Assembly (NCBI GenBank): GCA_900073065.1
Contig: FJOG01000005.1
Location: 1,787,043 to 1,851,042 of the forward strand
Source of the DNA: Phialocephala subalpina
Lineage: Eukaryota > Ascomycota > Leotiomycetes > Helotiales > Mollisiaceae
Direction of reading: 5' to 3'
Length of the DNA stretch: 64,000 nt
The first letter of the stretch is position 1; each line of letters starts with the position of its first letter. The translations under genes were made by a program, and so were the position numbers. The notes beneath the pieces were generated by a model. The model made no database searches, was not told the origin of the DNA, and worked only from the letters and a program-made list of their open reading frames with translations. Shown piece after piece: positions 35,201 to 46,232 of the stretch.

Positions 35201-35354
35201 GGCACACGGAAACTGGCTTGCAAGACTTGCCACTATGGCTGTTTGCGTCAACAACAACTTTACTCCTTTTGTCTTAACCGACGAAGTGTGTTGGAATTGC
35301 TGTGCTAAATTGATGCTACAGCAAGACGAGAAAAGAATTGCTCTGATCTGCTGA
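32224..35354 (+). pseudogene. Large conserved fungal protein, stop plus frameshift
   Basis: Intronless reading from ATG at 32224 (MAGPLNRLAASMVTVRNENS) gives 603 residues to a TAG at 34033-34035. The same frame then continues seamlessly (EIEAFGELCLPVTALDVDP) to about 34455. There a run of five G (34451-34455) marks a one-base loss, and the protein carries on in another frame (GATISTVVVTRPL, later RRVVGNIGRAGITFLVSPPE) to the natural end DEVCWNCCAKLML...ALIC at 35354. Joined, the product would be about 1,040 residues, matching my recollection of a large unnamed Pezizomycotina family with this N-terminal sequence. There is no known domain and no membrane span. The TAG is explained by CAG to TAG, the change expected of C-to-T mutation. 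Decay or two assembly errors. Confidence 0.75.
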
Positions 35355-35717
35355 ATACTTTGGACAGAGTCAAGGTCCAGCCTTGAGCCCTTTCCTATTG
35401 TACCTGCACGTAACATGACATGGGAAATCTTCGAACATATAAGGGAGGTGAAGATTGGGCCACCAGAGCCCCCTTTCCTTTTTCATGGTAGGCTGGGTTA
35501 AGGAGTCTTGATCTCAACGTTCACGGCTCAGTTGTCTCGAACCATTGCCATTTTTTACACCCAACAAATTGTATTTGAAAGCTGTAAAGGGGTATCATGT
35601 CCGCTGCAAAGAAACCCAGGCTCAAACAAACATAATAGGCTAGGAGCTGCAAATAGAGAATATCCGTAGAGAATTTGGGCAATGAAAACACTCTCTCCCC
35701 CTGCTCAGGACTTTCCC
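35355..35717. other. Intergenic region
   Basis: 3' flanks of two converging genes. Nothing recognised. Confidence 0.5.
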
Positions 35718-36079
35718 CTACGATTCTTGCTCTGTATCCTCAGTCAGATCAATGTAGATCTTCTCCTCTGTATCTTCATCCATAACAACACCCGAGACCT
35801 TGCGCTTCTTGCCTGAGGTTGGAGTGCAATCAGCGTCATAGACAGGCTGCCCTCACTGAAGTTCGTCCACCCTTTACCAGACTTAACTTGCTGATCACTC
35901 TGAGATCTAACCCAGATTTTGGGTATTTCCCAGGCTTCTTCCCCACAACGAATATGCCCGTCACCCCGGATCTTGAATCGGTACCTGGAACCAAGTCTTG
36001 GCGAAATTTCGTGTTCGGAGCTGGACTCTCTCTTTCCCTTCGACAAACGTCCTACATCACTGATAATTCTCCAACGCAT
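35718..36079 (-). CDS. Small basic/SIM-containing nuclear protein (candidate)
   Basis: Two exons (35857-36079, 35718-35812) around a 44-base intron (GTGAGG...CTCAG) give 105 residues. The first exon reads KGKRESSSEHEISPRLGSRY, then RFKIRGDGHIRCGEEAWEIP and KIWVR. The second opens at the junction with a nuclear-localisation-like KKRKVSG and ends EEKIYIDLTEDTEQES, where IYIDLTED is a textbook SUMO-interacting motif (hydrophobic core plus acidic tail). The assigned ATG lies 22 bases inside the end of the cation transporter gene, so the true start could be elsewhere, or this could be the 3' part of a longer or alternatively spliced transcript. I do not recognise a family for the first exon. Confidence 0.42.
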
Positions 36080-37533
36080 GCCCCGTCGGCCCCCAAGTCG
36101 TATAATCACACGTAATAAACGCCCTATCCACCTCGGGCAACCCCTCACAACAATACTGCAACGTCTCCGCAATATCATGCGCCACCTCCAACGGGCACTT
36201 CTCATCCAAAAGAATATCCACTTCAACCCAAACCCCATCTCCTGCATGATATGCTTGAATACTCTTATAACCTTTCACCAGTGGAGAGAATCTGTAAGCG
36301 AGGAAAGTGAGTTTGGCGTAGACGCGATCGTCGACTGCGAGGCCGGTGAGGCGGAATACATTCTCGAAACAGGTGCAGCCCCAGTCCCAGATTATGAAGA
36401 GGGAGAGGAGGCCGGCGCCCGCGGGGTCGAGCCACCAAATGTTGGCTGCGTGGCCGATAGCGGGGAAGATGAGGGAGAGAGTGTTGAAGATTACGTCTGT
36501 CTTGCAATCTGTGAAACATCAGCAGCCATTCAAACTGCGTCATTGACTTGTAGAAACCTACCTTGAGCAAGGGCCTGGACTTGTGTCGTTTTGATCCTCA
36601 TGCATCCAAGCCCAATGATGCCCTTCAGTCCAATTGTTGCAGCTAAAGCAGCAATAGCAATAGGCGGCAACTGCGTCGCTTTGTGCGGCCCCTTACTTGT
36701 CAACTTCTCAACAGATTCTTGCAAAATCTGCACAAAAGAAATGATCATAATAATCGAAAACACCAAAATCCCCAATGGCTCCAGCCGTCTCCTCCCAACA
36801 GGAAACTTCCTCCTTAGCTTCCCAATATGCCACTCCACCAATTTATGTGTCGTAAACACTATCGCCGTACACAACAAATCGAGTGCTGAGTCTGCGAGCG
36901 AAGCAATGAGGGAGAGGGATGAAGAGGAGAGGGCTGCGACTCCTTTAAAGATGAGGAGGATGATGTTGGCGATTACGTTGATGTTAATTGCCCATTTCGC
37001 ATTCCTCCTCGCAACACGCCTCTTCTCCTGCTCCTCCTCAGGCAAAAACGGCTCAACACATCCTTGTGTGTCTTGTAATGCGCCTCCACCCTCCGCAATC
37101 CCATCTCCGTTATCATCTCGAGGATCGAAGGATTCGAGGATATCGTCCGAGAGGGCTTTGACGATAGCGTTAACCTCTAACCAATCATCTAACTTATCAT
37201 TCTGACTTTCGTAGAACTTGCGAAGTTTCTTGTTCTTGATTTTCTTCAACTGTAAAGTATCTTAGCATCTAGTCTAGCAGGATTGAAATATAATTGGAAT
37301 ACCTCATCATCACTCTTCCGGTATTCCTGCAAATACTCCGAACTCTCCACGCTCTCCAACAACTTCCTCTTAAACTCCATCCGTCTCTGATCATCGAAAT
37401 CCAGCTCTCTATTATCTCTAAACCGATATTTCCTATCTTGAGGAGGCCTCGCTCCTCTGTCTTCTACATCTTTTTGAAGGTAGGTTGATTCTTTAGGATT
37501 GGATCCTGTGGTTATGCCTCGTTTGCCGACCAT
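36057..37533 (-). CDS. Cation diffusion facilitator (CDF) transporter
   Basis: Three exons (37303-37533, 36562-37249, 36057-36508) with two 53-base introns give 456 residues. A long hydrophilic, charged N-terminus (about 150 residues) precedes the CDF membrane domain: AKWAININVIANIILLIFKG, SLIASLADSALDLLCTAIVF with the metal-site aspartates, RRRLEPLG, and DCKTDVIFNTLSLIFPAIGH at the second metal site. The cytosolic C-terminal domain has YHAGDGVWVEVDILLDE and ends DYTTWGPTGHALENYQ. Such proteins exchange Zn, Mn, Fe or Co for protons across vacuolar, mitochondrial or secretory membranes. The metal is not predictable here. The stop overlaps the start of the small NLS/SIM gene. Intact. Confidence 0.88.
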
Positions 37534-38104
37534 TATGAGTTGAATTGCTCCTGTTAGGAGGAAGGTTGAGGATGCGTGAGATTTATCTCAACACAGAAGA
37601 GATGAGCTTCCATATTTATTTACGTGTTAGAGGACGCGACGTTGATGCAAAAACAGGGTTGTTTGTAACTCATGATGTCACTTGTGGACCCGGATAGCAT
37701 GCCCGTGCAGCGTTCCAAGGTGAAAGGGAGCAAAGGAAAAATATTTGAACATAATTCATTGTCTTAGAGAAGACAATAGGTCGAGAAGTTTGATATTTCT
37801 GCAACTTTGCAGGGGCGGGACGTGGTGGGAAGGCTGTGTAGAAATTAAGCCTTGCCAAGAGGATCGGCGAAGCTCGGGACAATGCAACATGGACGGGAAG
37901 GTTAATAGAAAACCAGAAACCTATATTTGATGTCGAAGCGACCATGCTCCCCTCTTAACACAATACCATGCTATCCTTTAACCAACACTAGGGATATCTA
38001 GGAACGCCGATGAACAATCCTGCCTCCTTGACGCCTATCAATGCCTGTCCCATAAGTAAATACCGTTGAACACCGAATATACATGTACTCTTCTAGCCAG
38101 TGCT
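37534..38104. other. Intergenic region
   Basis: Upstream region of the CDF transporter and 3' flank of gcn5. Nothing further recognised. Confidence 0.5.
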
Positions 38105-39619
38105 TTACGGCTCCAAGTGAGACCATTCAGGGATAGCCTTGATCTGCTGCCACATGAACTTTTCCAGCTTATTCGCAGATTTGGCGTACGGCGTGGTTTC
38201 ATTGTTGTACTTCCGGCAATTGTCATATATCAATTTGGCATCTCGGACGAAGTCTTCAGGAGTCTGATAGTTATCTGCATCGAGCTTGACCTCCATGGTG
38301 CTGAGGTCCATTGGTTCCTTGATGACATCGTAGTAGTCAGCGACATCATCCCTGTTGACTGGGTGCAAGAATGGCCAGGCGGATGCGTGGTTCTGCATGT
38401 CGTTCAGCAGGTGAAGTAGCTGACTGTAGTTTGGACCGTGACGAGGCTGTCGTGCCAATTCATCCATGTCTGGCGACCAACCAGAAGCCTTGATTGCTGG
38501 AATAGACATCGGGTCGATCGGGCGGACGCCATTCGCCCACTCTTTTGGCGGGGCATGTACTTCGTGGCTCTTGCTAAAGGCACGAATCTTTGCGTGAACT
38601 GCTTCCTTCTGTTTCAGCAACATGCGGCCCTGCTCAAGATAGCGCACACGAGGCAGCATAGAACATTGCATGATTGTTCCTCCCTCGTAATCCTTGATGT
38701 ATCCCATCCAAACAGACTTCTCCAGTGTTATCTCCTTCGTGAAACCTTGCTTTTTGAAGTATCCGATAGCGTAATTGTCTGCATAGGTAAGAAAATGCAT
38801 GACGTCCGAAGTAGCCTTGACATAGTCCTTGAGATGAGACATGAGATGCGCTCCGTAACCTTTGACTTGCTGATCGGAAGAGATAGCACAGAAAACGATT
38901 TCGGCAAAGTGTCGACCTTTGAACGGCCGATATGTAATCCCTCCAACCACCTCCAAGGGCTTCTTGACAATCGCCATGGACAGATGTGTACGGTCGTAGA
39001 CTAGACGAGCTATGTAGTCCTTCGGCATCTTAGGTAACTGCTTCTGAAAGATGCATTTCAACCCAGTAAGAATGATCAAGCTCTCGCGTTGGTTATCATT
39101 ATTTACAACTCGGAATTCTATTTCGCCATGTCGTTCTTCGACCACAGCTGGCTTCTCTGGGAATGGAATGGCTGGGGCTTTGGTATCCTTCGGCTCAGGG
39201 GAGTCGCTATTCGAGCTCTTGAGCCTCTTGTTGTTCAACGGCGTATCGGGTTCTTCAGTCGCCTTGCGCTTGGCAGGGTTCTCTTTGATTAGTCCCATTC
39301 TGCGATAGCGTATGGATTGTCCGGTATACAAGTCCTGTTCACTCTCTTCGCTGCCAAGTATGATTGTTGGAAATCGGCCGGGACTTTTTATAGGGGTCGG
39401 GCTCGAAGTACGTTCGTAAGAGTAATAGCCTTTGTAGGTCTTCTTCGGAACTGGCCAGGTATTGCGCGGTCTGTAGGTGGAAGCCTTGCGAGGAGTGAAT
39501 ACCTGCTTCAGTAGGAGGTTTTCGTTGTAATTGACGTTGCGACGTCTCGGCGATGGAGAGTTTGCCCAGTAAGAGCCAGCGGCTCCGAACTCAAGATCAA
39601 GATCCTCTGGAGTCGTCAT
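38105..39619 (-). CDS. Histone acetyltransferase Gcn5 (SAGA catalytic subunit)
   Basis: An intronless 504-residue frame starting [15 protein letters not shown] at 39619. A longer in-frame extension upstream is not protein-like. The N-terminal ~140 residues are basic and disordered. The GNAT acetyltransferase domain follows: [39 protein letters not shown] with the acetyl-CoA-binding Q/R-x-x-G-x-G variant QVKGYG, and [11 protein letters not shown]. The C-terminal bromodomain reads [32 protein letters not shown] and [17 protein letters not shown], with the acetyl-lysine-binding asparagine in KYNNE. It acetylates histone H3 at promoters as part of SAGA and ADA. Its partner Ngg1 is at the start of this window. 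It is divergent from ost5 with ~400 bases between starts. Confidence 0.95.
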   Translation of the reverse strand: MTTPEDLDLEFGAAGSYWANSPSPRRRNVNYNENLLLKQVFTPRKASTYRPRNTWPVPKKTYKGYYSYERTSSPTPIKSPGRFPTIILGSEESEQDLYTGQSIRYRRMGLIKENPAKRKATEEPDTPLNNKRLKSSNSDSPEPKDTKAPAIPFPEKPAVVEERHGEIEFRVVNNDNQRESLIILTGLKCIFQKQLPKMPKDYIARLVYDRTHLSMAIVKKPLEVVGGITYRPFKGRHFAEIVFCAISSDQQVKGYGAHLMSHLKDYVKATSDVMHFLTYADNYAIGYFKKQGFTKEITLEKSVWMGYIKDYEGGTIMQCSMLPRVRYLEQGRMLLKQKEAVHAKIRAFSKSHEVHAPPKEWANGVRPIDPMSIPAIKASGWSPDMDELARQPRHGPNYSQLLHLLNDMQNHASAWPFLHPVNRDDVADYYDVIKEPMDLSTMEVKLDADNYQTPEDFVRDAKLIYDNCRKYNNETTPYAKSANKLEKFMWQQIKAIPEWSHLEP

Positions 39620-40026
39620 GTTAGCTGGTACATTTACAGAATAATTGTGGCAAGGAGTGCGGCAACAGAGATGCCGGCATTGTATGGACATACCTAGGAC
39701 TCCAAGTCGCAACCGCAAACAGACAATGCAAGTTTGCTCGTCGTGGCTCCTTCTCCACAGCAACAAATGTGCTTTTGCTCACCAAATCTGGGGAAGGAGG
39801 TTGCGAACGATCGTCATATTTGAGGCGAGGCTGGCTGGTTGCGGCCACATTTGGCATCGGCATTTATAAATGCCGACGCTAGGCTGCTTTCGGATGGGAA
39901 GGCCAGATGTTCGTCGCGTCCAAAGCAAAGCTCCATCAGGAACAGGGACATCGAGACAAATACATTCTAAAAGCTCGCAGACAATCGAACTCCATCCAAC
40001 TCTCCCGAACCTCTCAGTCGAAGCTT
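39620..40026. promoter_or_regulatory. Bidirectional promoter, gcn5 and ost5
   Basis: The two starts diverge and are 407 bases apart, so both promoters share this stretch. A near-palindrome of TATAAATGCCG/CGGCATTTATA type occurs around 39855-39871 and could form a hairpin or a shared TATA-like element. Confidence 0.45.
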
Positions 40027-40365
40027 ATGGAGTCATCACTGCACCAAGTCTGGGAGAGTGCCTCTGGCAATCCCTTCGAACCTACAATTGGAAAAGGCAG
40101 CCAATTCCTCGTCGGCTTCACATTATTGACAGCTGGTCTTCTTCTCAGTGGTCTTTTCGGCCTCAGTAAGCTCTGCAAAAGATGAAGGCAACAGCAGAAT
40201 ACTGATTATCTGCAGACCGGTCATTGATCAATATTCCCTTGATTGGAGTTCCAGCTTCGTTAGTAATTGCGTAAGTCGCAGTCGACGAGGCCTTTTGGAC
40301 CCTTACTGACTATAGTCAGTTTCGGTGCGGTCTACATGATTTGTGCGGTCGGTGTCTACGTCTAG
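40027..40365 (+). CDS. Oligosaccharyltransferase subunit Ost5
   Basis: Three exons (40027-40165, 40216-40270, 40320-40365) with introns of 50 and 49 bases give 79 residues. The protein has two hydrophobic spans (LVGFTLLTAGLLLSGLFGL and the C-terminal FGAVYMICAVGVYV) separated by NRSLINIPLIGVPAS, the classic layout of the fungal Ost5/TMEM258 family. It is a small ER-membrane subunit of oligosaccharyltransferase, which N-glycosylates secretory proteins. The start MESSLHQVWESASGNPFEP fits the family's length. The upstream in-frame ATG at 39907 would add 40 basic residues and is unlikely. The gene is followed in the same direction by rad1, 170 bases on. Confidence 0.88.
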
Positions 40366-40535
40366 ATCACCTCGACACCATATCCTCGACGAACTTCCTT
40401 CCTGCGCATAAAAGTGTACAATAGTTGGGCGATAGAAAAGCAAAGGACTTGATACCAAACCTCAGAAACCAGTGACCTTATTCCAAGAATTCCCTACACG
40501 AACTCAATCTTATACCTACTTCTACATCCCTCAAA

Positions 40536-41599
40536 ATGTCCGCAGTCGGCGAGGACAATGGTGTGCCTATCTTCAAAGCTGTTTCGAGCTCTGCAAGACA
40601 GCTCTTTCAGTTACTCAATTGTATCCGCTTTGCACCCAAAGTCCATGTTACAATCACCGCAGAGGGTCTGCGTTTTGCGGTTGAGGAATCGAGGGTCATG
40701 CAAGGTTGGTCTTCCATCAATTGTGCTGAAGCTTGCTAATGTCTTTAGGCATCGTGTTCCTCGACAAAGCACTATTTACTACCTTCAGTTGCACTATTCC
40801 CGAACCTATCGATGACGACCTAGAAAATGCAATCGACCCCCCGAACTTCCAAATCTCGCTTTCCGCTCTCCTCGAAACCCTCCAAATATTCGGCGCAGCA
40901 GACTCAACAGCATCCAAGTTCTCAAAACCCGACAATGATGGTTACAACAGCAACATTCGTCCGGGCAGACAAAACGCTTTTAGCAATCAAGCTCTCGGTA
41001 TGGTGGGAATATGTCGGTTATCATATGCCGGAATTGGAGCACCATTCAGTATCATACTAGAAGAATCGGGAGTTACGACGACTTGCAATCTTAATACCTA
41101 CGAGCCTGAAAGTCCTGAGGAAATCCCATTCGCAAGAGATGCTACGCAAGTCAAAATCATCATGCAAGCGCGTTGGTTATTCGATGCTATCTCTGAACTC
41201 TCCGCCACCTCTCCAACTCGTCTTGATCTCACCGCTTTTCCTGCAGCTCCATATCTCAGTCTATCGGCCGTTGGTCCTCTCGGAAGTGCCAGTGTCGAGT
41301 TCGCGAAAGGTCGAGAGCTGTTAGAGACTTTCACAGTAGCTGAGAAGTGGACACAAAGCTATAAATTCGAGATGATCAAAGCGGCAGCTGAAGCTATGAG
41401 GTTGGCCAGTAAGGTCAGCGTTAGAGGCGATGAGCAGGGTGTTTTGAGCTTGCAGTTTATGGTTGAGGTTGAGGGTGGTGGTATTAGCTTTGTTGACTTT
41501 CGGTTCGTTCCATTTTTGAGGGATGAGGATGAAGATGACGAGGAGGAGCAGGATGATGAGGACGAGTATGAAGATGAGGAAGGGGATGAGTATGATTAG
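40536..41599 (+). CDS. Checkpoint clamp protein Rad1 (9-1-1 complex)
   Basis: Two exons (40536-40704, 40749-41599) around a 44-base intron give 339 residues. The PCNA-like Rad1 fold is recognisable: RQLFQLLNCIRFAPKVHVTI, EGLRFAVEESRVMQG and FLDKALFTTF at the N-terminus, with EVEGGGISFVDFRFVPF near the end. The protein ends in a very acidic tail (DEDEDDEEEQDDEDE). Rad1 forms the Rad9-Rad1-Hus1 clamp that is loaded at damaged DNA and activates the ATR-type checkpoint kinase. The start context (aaaATGTCC) and length fit the family. This is fission-yeast Rad1, equivalent to budding-yeast Rad17, not the Rad1 excision nuclease. Confidence 0.87.
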
Positions 41600-42198
41600 T
41601 TGCTGATGCCCCAAACTAACTGGAGCATTGCGAACTTTTATCAGAAAACCTTTGATCACGTTCCTTCTCCATAAATCTCGCCCCTCAAAATACCCTCCCC
41701 CCTTATGTATCGCAACTGCTATTCATGAAAGCTTTCACTTCCTAAGTGCCCGAATCCTGTATCAGGCAGACAGCATTTTCTGTCAAGCGACAGCCTTATG
41801 AGTTTCGGTGTCCATTTGCGTTGTTGGCAGGGGACAAGCTAGTGTGGTCCCCTATTGGACATGTCCCTTTGCCACCCTTTCCTCACAAGAGCTGTCAGAA
41901 CGCCCTGATTTGACGTCACCAAACTCTCGTTCTTACTTTGCACCTCGAAGATCATTTCACCTAGTTTCACTGTTTACATCAACAGTGCAGACTCTACCTT
42001 CGGCGAAGACAAACACCATCAAAGCTTTCATTTCTGCGTTTCTTGGTTCTGGTTGAGCGATCATACAAACGGAAGCACCAATACTCGACCTGGGAAATTC
42101 GCTCCTCGCCCGCAGCCTCGCTGCTCATTGTCCCCAATTACGAATCAGCTCTACCCTCAAATCCTCGAATTATTTTCCATCTGTCTTTGAGCTCTGAG
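41600..42198. other. Intergenic region
   Basis: 3' flank of rad1 and leader of the HET gene. A 10-base palindrome GGACATGTCC occurs at about 41868. No gene is recognised. Confidence 0.45.
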
Positions 42199-44628
42199 AT
42201 GGCAGAAAGTTCCGCGACTCCGACTATATCACAGCGATGCGATCTTTGTGGATGCGATCGGGCTTATGCCTGGCCTCGCGTACCTCTCCCAGAGGCCGAA
42301 GAAGAAGATACCAACAGCTACTTCTCTCATTTTGAGCCTAAAATGCTATCGCACGCCATTCTTAGCGGCTGCCGTGCTTGTGCCTTCCTAAAGGAAGGAA
42401 TAGAGCGATTTGAGACTCTGGACCCTTGTATACCAGAGATCCCGGATGAGATAGACTCAGGATCAGATGTTTCAGATGCGGACTCCCTAGATTCTAACTG
42501 GCCCTGGATATGTTACCGCGATTTCGATAAAGGATGGGTGGTGTCCCTTCGTTGCGGGAAAGAGGACAAGTCAAAGCCAATTCTTGAATTCATTGATGCA
42601 GATAGTGAGTGAAAGCCGCTGCTACTTCGCAAATCTGGACCTTGCGTTAACCACCAAGCAGTAGAGAGCCAGAGATTCATCTCAGCTGTGGACAGTAACT
42701 CACCTTCATCTTTACTATGGGCGAAAGATCTACTACTTGCATGCAAGTCGAATCACCAAAAGTGCATCCGTGGAAGCTTGCATCCTGATGCTCCAACAAG
42801 CCCGACAAATAATTCACCAAGCGGTCGCCTTGATCCTGCCTTGCCCACTAGAGTCCTTGATCTAGGGCCCTCCAATTATGCAATCAAAATATGGGTAACA
42901 CCTTCAGGCTCGATCGGAGAATACGCTTGTCTAAGTCATTGTTGGGGAGATCATCAGCCTTTAAGAACCCTTTCCAACAACCTTGAGCTCTTTACGGAGA
43001 ACATCCCGTGGAGTTTGTTCCCGAAGACCTTTCAAGATGCAATTGTTTTCGCAAGAAGCCTAGGCTTCAAATACCTTTGGATCGATTCTCTTTGCATTAT
43101 CCAGGACGATAACAGCGACTGGCAGAGGGAAGCTGCAAATATGGCATCGGTCTACCAAAACTCTTTTTTGACCCTGTCCGCAACTGGATCACCGAATTGT
43201 GAATGCGGCCTGTTCTACAAATATCCAGACCCACAAATCTACACCCTCACTGCTCCAAATACGAATGGCATTCACCAAGAGGTCTTTGTGCGCCCACGAA
43301 CCCCACATTGGGACGACAGTATATGCGTCGACGATGAAGATCCACTGCGACACAGCCAAGATTATCCTCTACTCCACCGAGCATGGGCCTACCAGGAGCG
43401 TCTCCTCTCTCCACGAGTACTGCATTTCTGTAAAACAGAGCTTGTTTGGGAATGTATGGAGCGGTGGACATGCCAATGTGGCTCATTCGACCCCATAGCA
43501 AATCCCAAAAAAGACATAGCGAGCTTTAGACAGCCTGAGGTAGAGACTGTAGATGATGGGGAACCTACATCCCTCGGCGAGTGGGCTACTGTGGTTCGGC
43601 AATACAGTGCATTGGACCTCACTTATGTAAGTGACCGCCTCCCCGCTCTAGCTGGACTTGCCGAGCATATGCACCTTGGTCACCGAGGGAGATATCTCGC
43701 AGGATTGTGGGAGGACTCTTTGGCCAGGGATCTCGTTTGGGCTCGCCAGAGCTGGAAGCCAGACCAGGGATTACTTCGGTTAGCAAGACCAAGCAATTCA
43801 TCTCTGCCTACGTGGTCCTGGGGTTCTATCAGCAGTGGAACCTGGTTTCCACGAACCGAAAAATTTCAGCAAATGTGTGATATTGTGCAGGTAGAATGCA
43901 CACTAGCGGATAGCTCGAATCCAAGAGGAAATGTGACAGGTGGGACGCTTGTTGTGCGGGGCCATGTCATAGAAGCAAGACTGAGCAATAGTAAGCTCGA
44001 GCTACTTGGAGACGAATTTAGTCTCCCGGAATGGACGTTTCATCCGGATTATGACATATCGCTGCAAGGACCCGGCTACGTGGAAGACGGTGAGCTATTG
44101 TTTTGCCTGACCGTGGGCCACGATAAAGGCTTAATTTACTGTTTGGCTCTCAGATGCATCAACGAAGAGAAACAAGTTTACGAAAGGATAGGGATTGTCC
44201 ATCCTTCAAGCGACCAAGCTGTAAAGGTCCTTCCGGATTGGAATATAAAAGGATCGGAGCCAGGCGCACGGGAGTTGCTTTTGGGTCACGAAATCCCGGT
44301 GCACAAGGAGATCTATTGTGTGGATGAGAAAATGTATGAAGAGCAAGAGAGGAGAAGAACATGGTTCGCGGACTCCCTGGAATCGATAAATATATTCCAT
44401 GATTATCGATCGAAAAGTGGTCGAACAGTAATTGCGAAACTCACAGCGGAGCAAGCAGCGGAAGCAAAAAAAGACCCTAGCGTTTGGTTGTTGTCAAAGA
44501 AGACGAGCGTCCCTCTCAACGACCAGAAGGATGCAAAATGGTACCTGTCTCCCCAGAACGAAGAGCGGAAGGCACGAGGGGAGATGTTTCGGGAGTACTA
44601 CCTTGGAAAGGTTGTTACCATTGTGTGA
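42199..44628 (+). CDS. HET-domain (heterokaryon incompatibility) protein
   Basis: Two exons (42199-42604, 42662-44628) around a 57-base intron give 790 residues. The N-terminus carries paired cysteines (CDLCGCDRAY, SGCRACAFL), common ahead of HET domains. The HET domain shows the hallmark blocks EYACLSHCWGDHQPL, FQDAIVFARSLGFKYLWIDS then LCIIQDDNSDWQREAANM, and RAWAYQERLLSPRVLHF. The rest is the variable C-terminal region with no recognised NACHT, ankyrin or WD repeats. HET proteins mediate self/non-self recognition and programmed cell death on hyphal fusion; most paralogues have no assigned partner. The gene is intact, with no overt RIP signature. Confidence 0.9.
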
Positions 44629-45199
44629 ACGTTGCTGCTGGAAGGTTGTCGACCACTTGTAATTTGGCATCGTAGATGCATTGATTATCAAGTCAAAACT
44701 AAAGGTGAGGATGATACGGAGCAGGTGAAGAAAGGAGAAAGTCAACTGACCTTTGCTTTTGGAAAGACATTAAAATTGGAGGCAGAGAGATTTTCAGGGA
44801 TAATTAGAAGGCGAGCGGTGAAGTGAAGGAGTTGAAAAGTATGGGGTTTGGTTTTGACGCTTATAAATCTAGTAGTAGTTTGAAAATTTGTCAAATTATG
44901 CAAAGAAATTAAAAAGAGAATACTCTTATGCATCGCAAGCTCAAACGACTCCAACCGAGACTATCAAGAAAACGAATAGAAGCAGAAACTAAGTAAAGCT
45001 AGGACCATCTCAACCAGTGATTGATGGAAGTTCTGGCAGAGAAAGAGAAGCGAGCAGAAAGTCTTGAGAAAGCTGGATGATTGGAAGTGTTGTTTGAAAT
45101 ATCAGTTCTTCGAAAGCGTGCCAGTTTCGAAATCAAGAGCCCTGAACACTTCTACAAGAGAATCACTCACTTCAAACCCTCTTCCCAATTCTCCCCTCA
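44629..45199. other. Intergenic region
   Basis: 3' flanks of converging genes (HET protein and deaminase). Nothing recognised. Confidence 0.5.
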
Positions 45200-45697
45200 C
45201 TATTTTCTCACCTCACTTCTCTCAACCTCCACCTTCGGCTTCCAAACCCACGAATAAGCATACGGCAACAGCTCCTCCATCCCCACCGTCTTCATTTCTT
45301 CTCCGTCCTGAACGATAACCCTGATCCAAGGATGCATATCCCACATAACCTGCCGACACCGCCCACAAGGACTAATAACCCCCCTCCCATCACTCAAAAC
45401 CGCCACAACAGCCACCAGCCTTTCCCCCTCTCCTCCTTCACCCACTACTCCAGGAGAGAAAGCAGATCCAACACCAGCCATCGTAGCGTTTCCAAATGCG
45501 TTGTTTTCAGCGCAGGGACCGCCTGTGAAATGACTGCTGTTTACACCGGTGAAGATTCGGCCGGTGGAGGAAAGGACGGCAGAGGCGCAGGTGTGGTCTG
45601 TTGGGGATCTGGTGGGGGAGAAACGTGGAACGGCGTTGATGATGGAGACGGCGGCGGGAATCAGGGTGCTTTCGAGGGGGGTGAGTGGTTTTGGCAT
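45200..45697 (-). CDS. Cytidine-deaminase family, blasticidin-S-deaminase-like
   Basis: An intronless 165-residue frame. The zinc site is of the C-x-E type: GGPCAENNAFGNA supplies a cysteine ligand and the catalytic glutamate, and SPCGRCRQVM supplies the other two cysteines. The stretch HFTGGPCAE, the PCGRCRQV-x-x-D-x-HP pattern and the ending VGMEELLPYAYSWVWK resemble blasticidin-S deaminase more than housekeeping cytidine deaminase, although true cytidine deaminases share much of this. It deaminates a cytosine-containing nucleoside in the cytosol. A loop insertion rich in Gly/Glu (about residues 85-95) separates the two motifs. Whether it detoxifies nucleoside antibiotics or salvages cytidine is not decidable here. 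The second deaminase in the window, at 6.6-7.6 kb, belongs to a different branch and is secreted. Confidence 0.82.
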   Translation of the reverse strand: MPKPLTPLESTLIPAAVSIINAVPRFSPTRSPTDHTCASAVLSSTGRIFTGVNSSHFTGGPCAENNAFGNATMAGVGSAFSPGVVGEGGEGERLVAVVAVLSDGRGVISPCGRCRQVMWDMHPWIRVIVQDGEEMKTVGMEELLPYAYSWVWKPKVEVERSEVRK

Positions 45698-46232
45698 TTT
45701 GGTGAGTGAGGTGAGTAGTTGTTGATGTCGTTGTCTTGATGGAGGGGCAATTGCGGGGTATTTGCTTGAAAGCTCAAGTGAAATGTCTGAATTGCCTCGC
45801 GACGTGAAATCTCACACAATTAGAACAAAGAAGTATATTTCTGATTGATATCTCATTTCTCTTGTTTTCTCCTTGTTTTCTGGTTATTTGTGCATCAGGC
45901 AAGGCATATTTGAAGGTGAGGAGTCATTCGGTGTCACCCCCACTTTCGAGTCACTTCAGTGCATGAGGTTCAGTAATCTCCCCGAGAATTCTCATATCGT
46001 TCATTGATGTATTCGTATGGCTTCATTTCCCCGACTGGCAAATTCCCTTTACATTGTCCGTTCCCATATCAAGCTCTAGTGAGCCTGCAAACTGATTACT
46101 TGAGTTTGGAGAATCTTAAATCAGTGATAACTGCCCAGCAGTGTCCCCAGAAAAGCTCCAATCTCGCAATCTCAATACCAAGAAATCTATGCGTATCCCA
46201 CAAATTCCAAGGTCCCTAGAGATTTCACGGCT
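45698..46232. other. Intergenic region
   Basis: Deaminase upstream region and 3' flank of the next minus-strand gene. Nothing recognised. Confidence 0.5.

Noticed and set aside
35819..36566. Long plus-strand frames antisense to the CDF and small NLS/SIM genes
   Set aside because: They are shadows of strongly supported minus-strand exons.
40558..40815. Alternative frames across the first rad1 intron
   Set aside because: The spliced frame gives a complete Rad1 protein; the others do not.
41866..41878. Palindrome GGACATGTCC upstream of the HET gene as a regulatory site or member of the hairpin family
   Set aside because: Single short palindrome with no loop and no repetition nearby; expected by chance in 64 kb.
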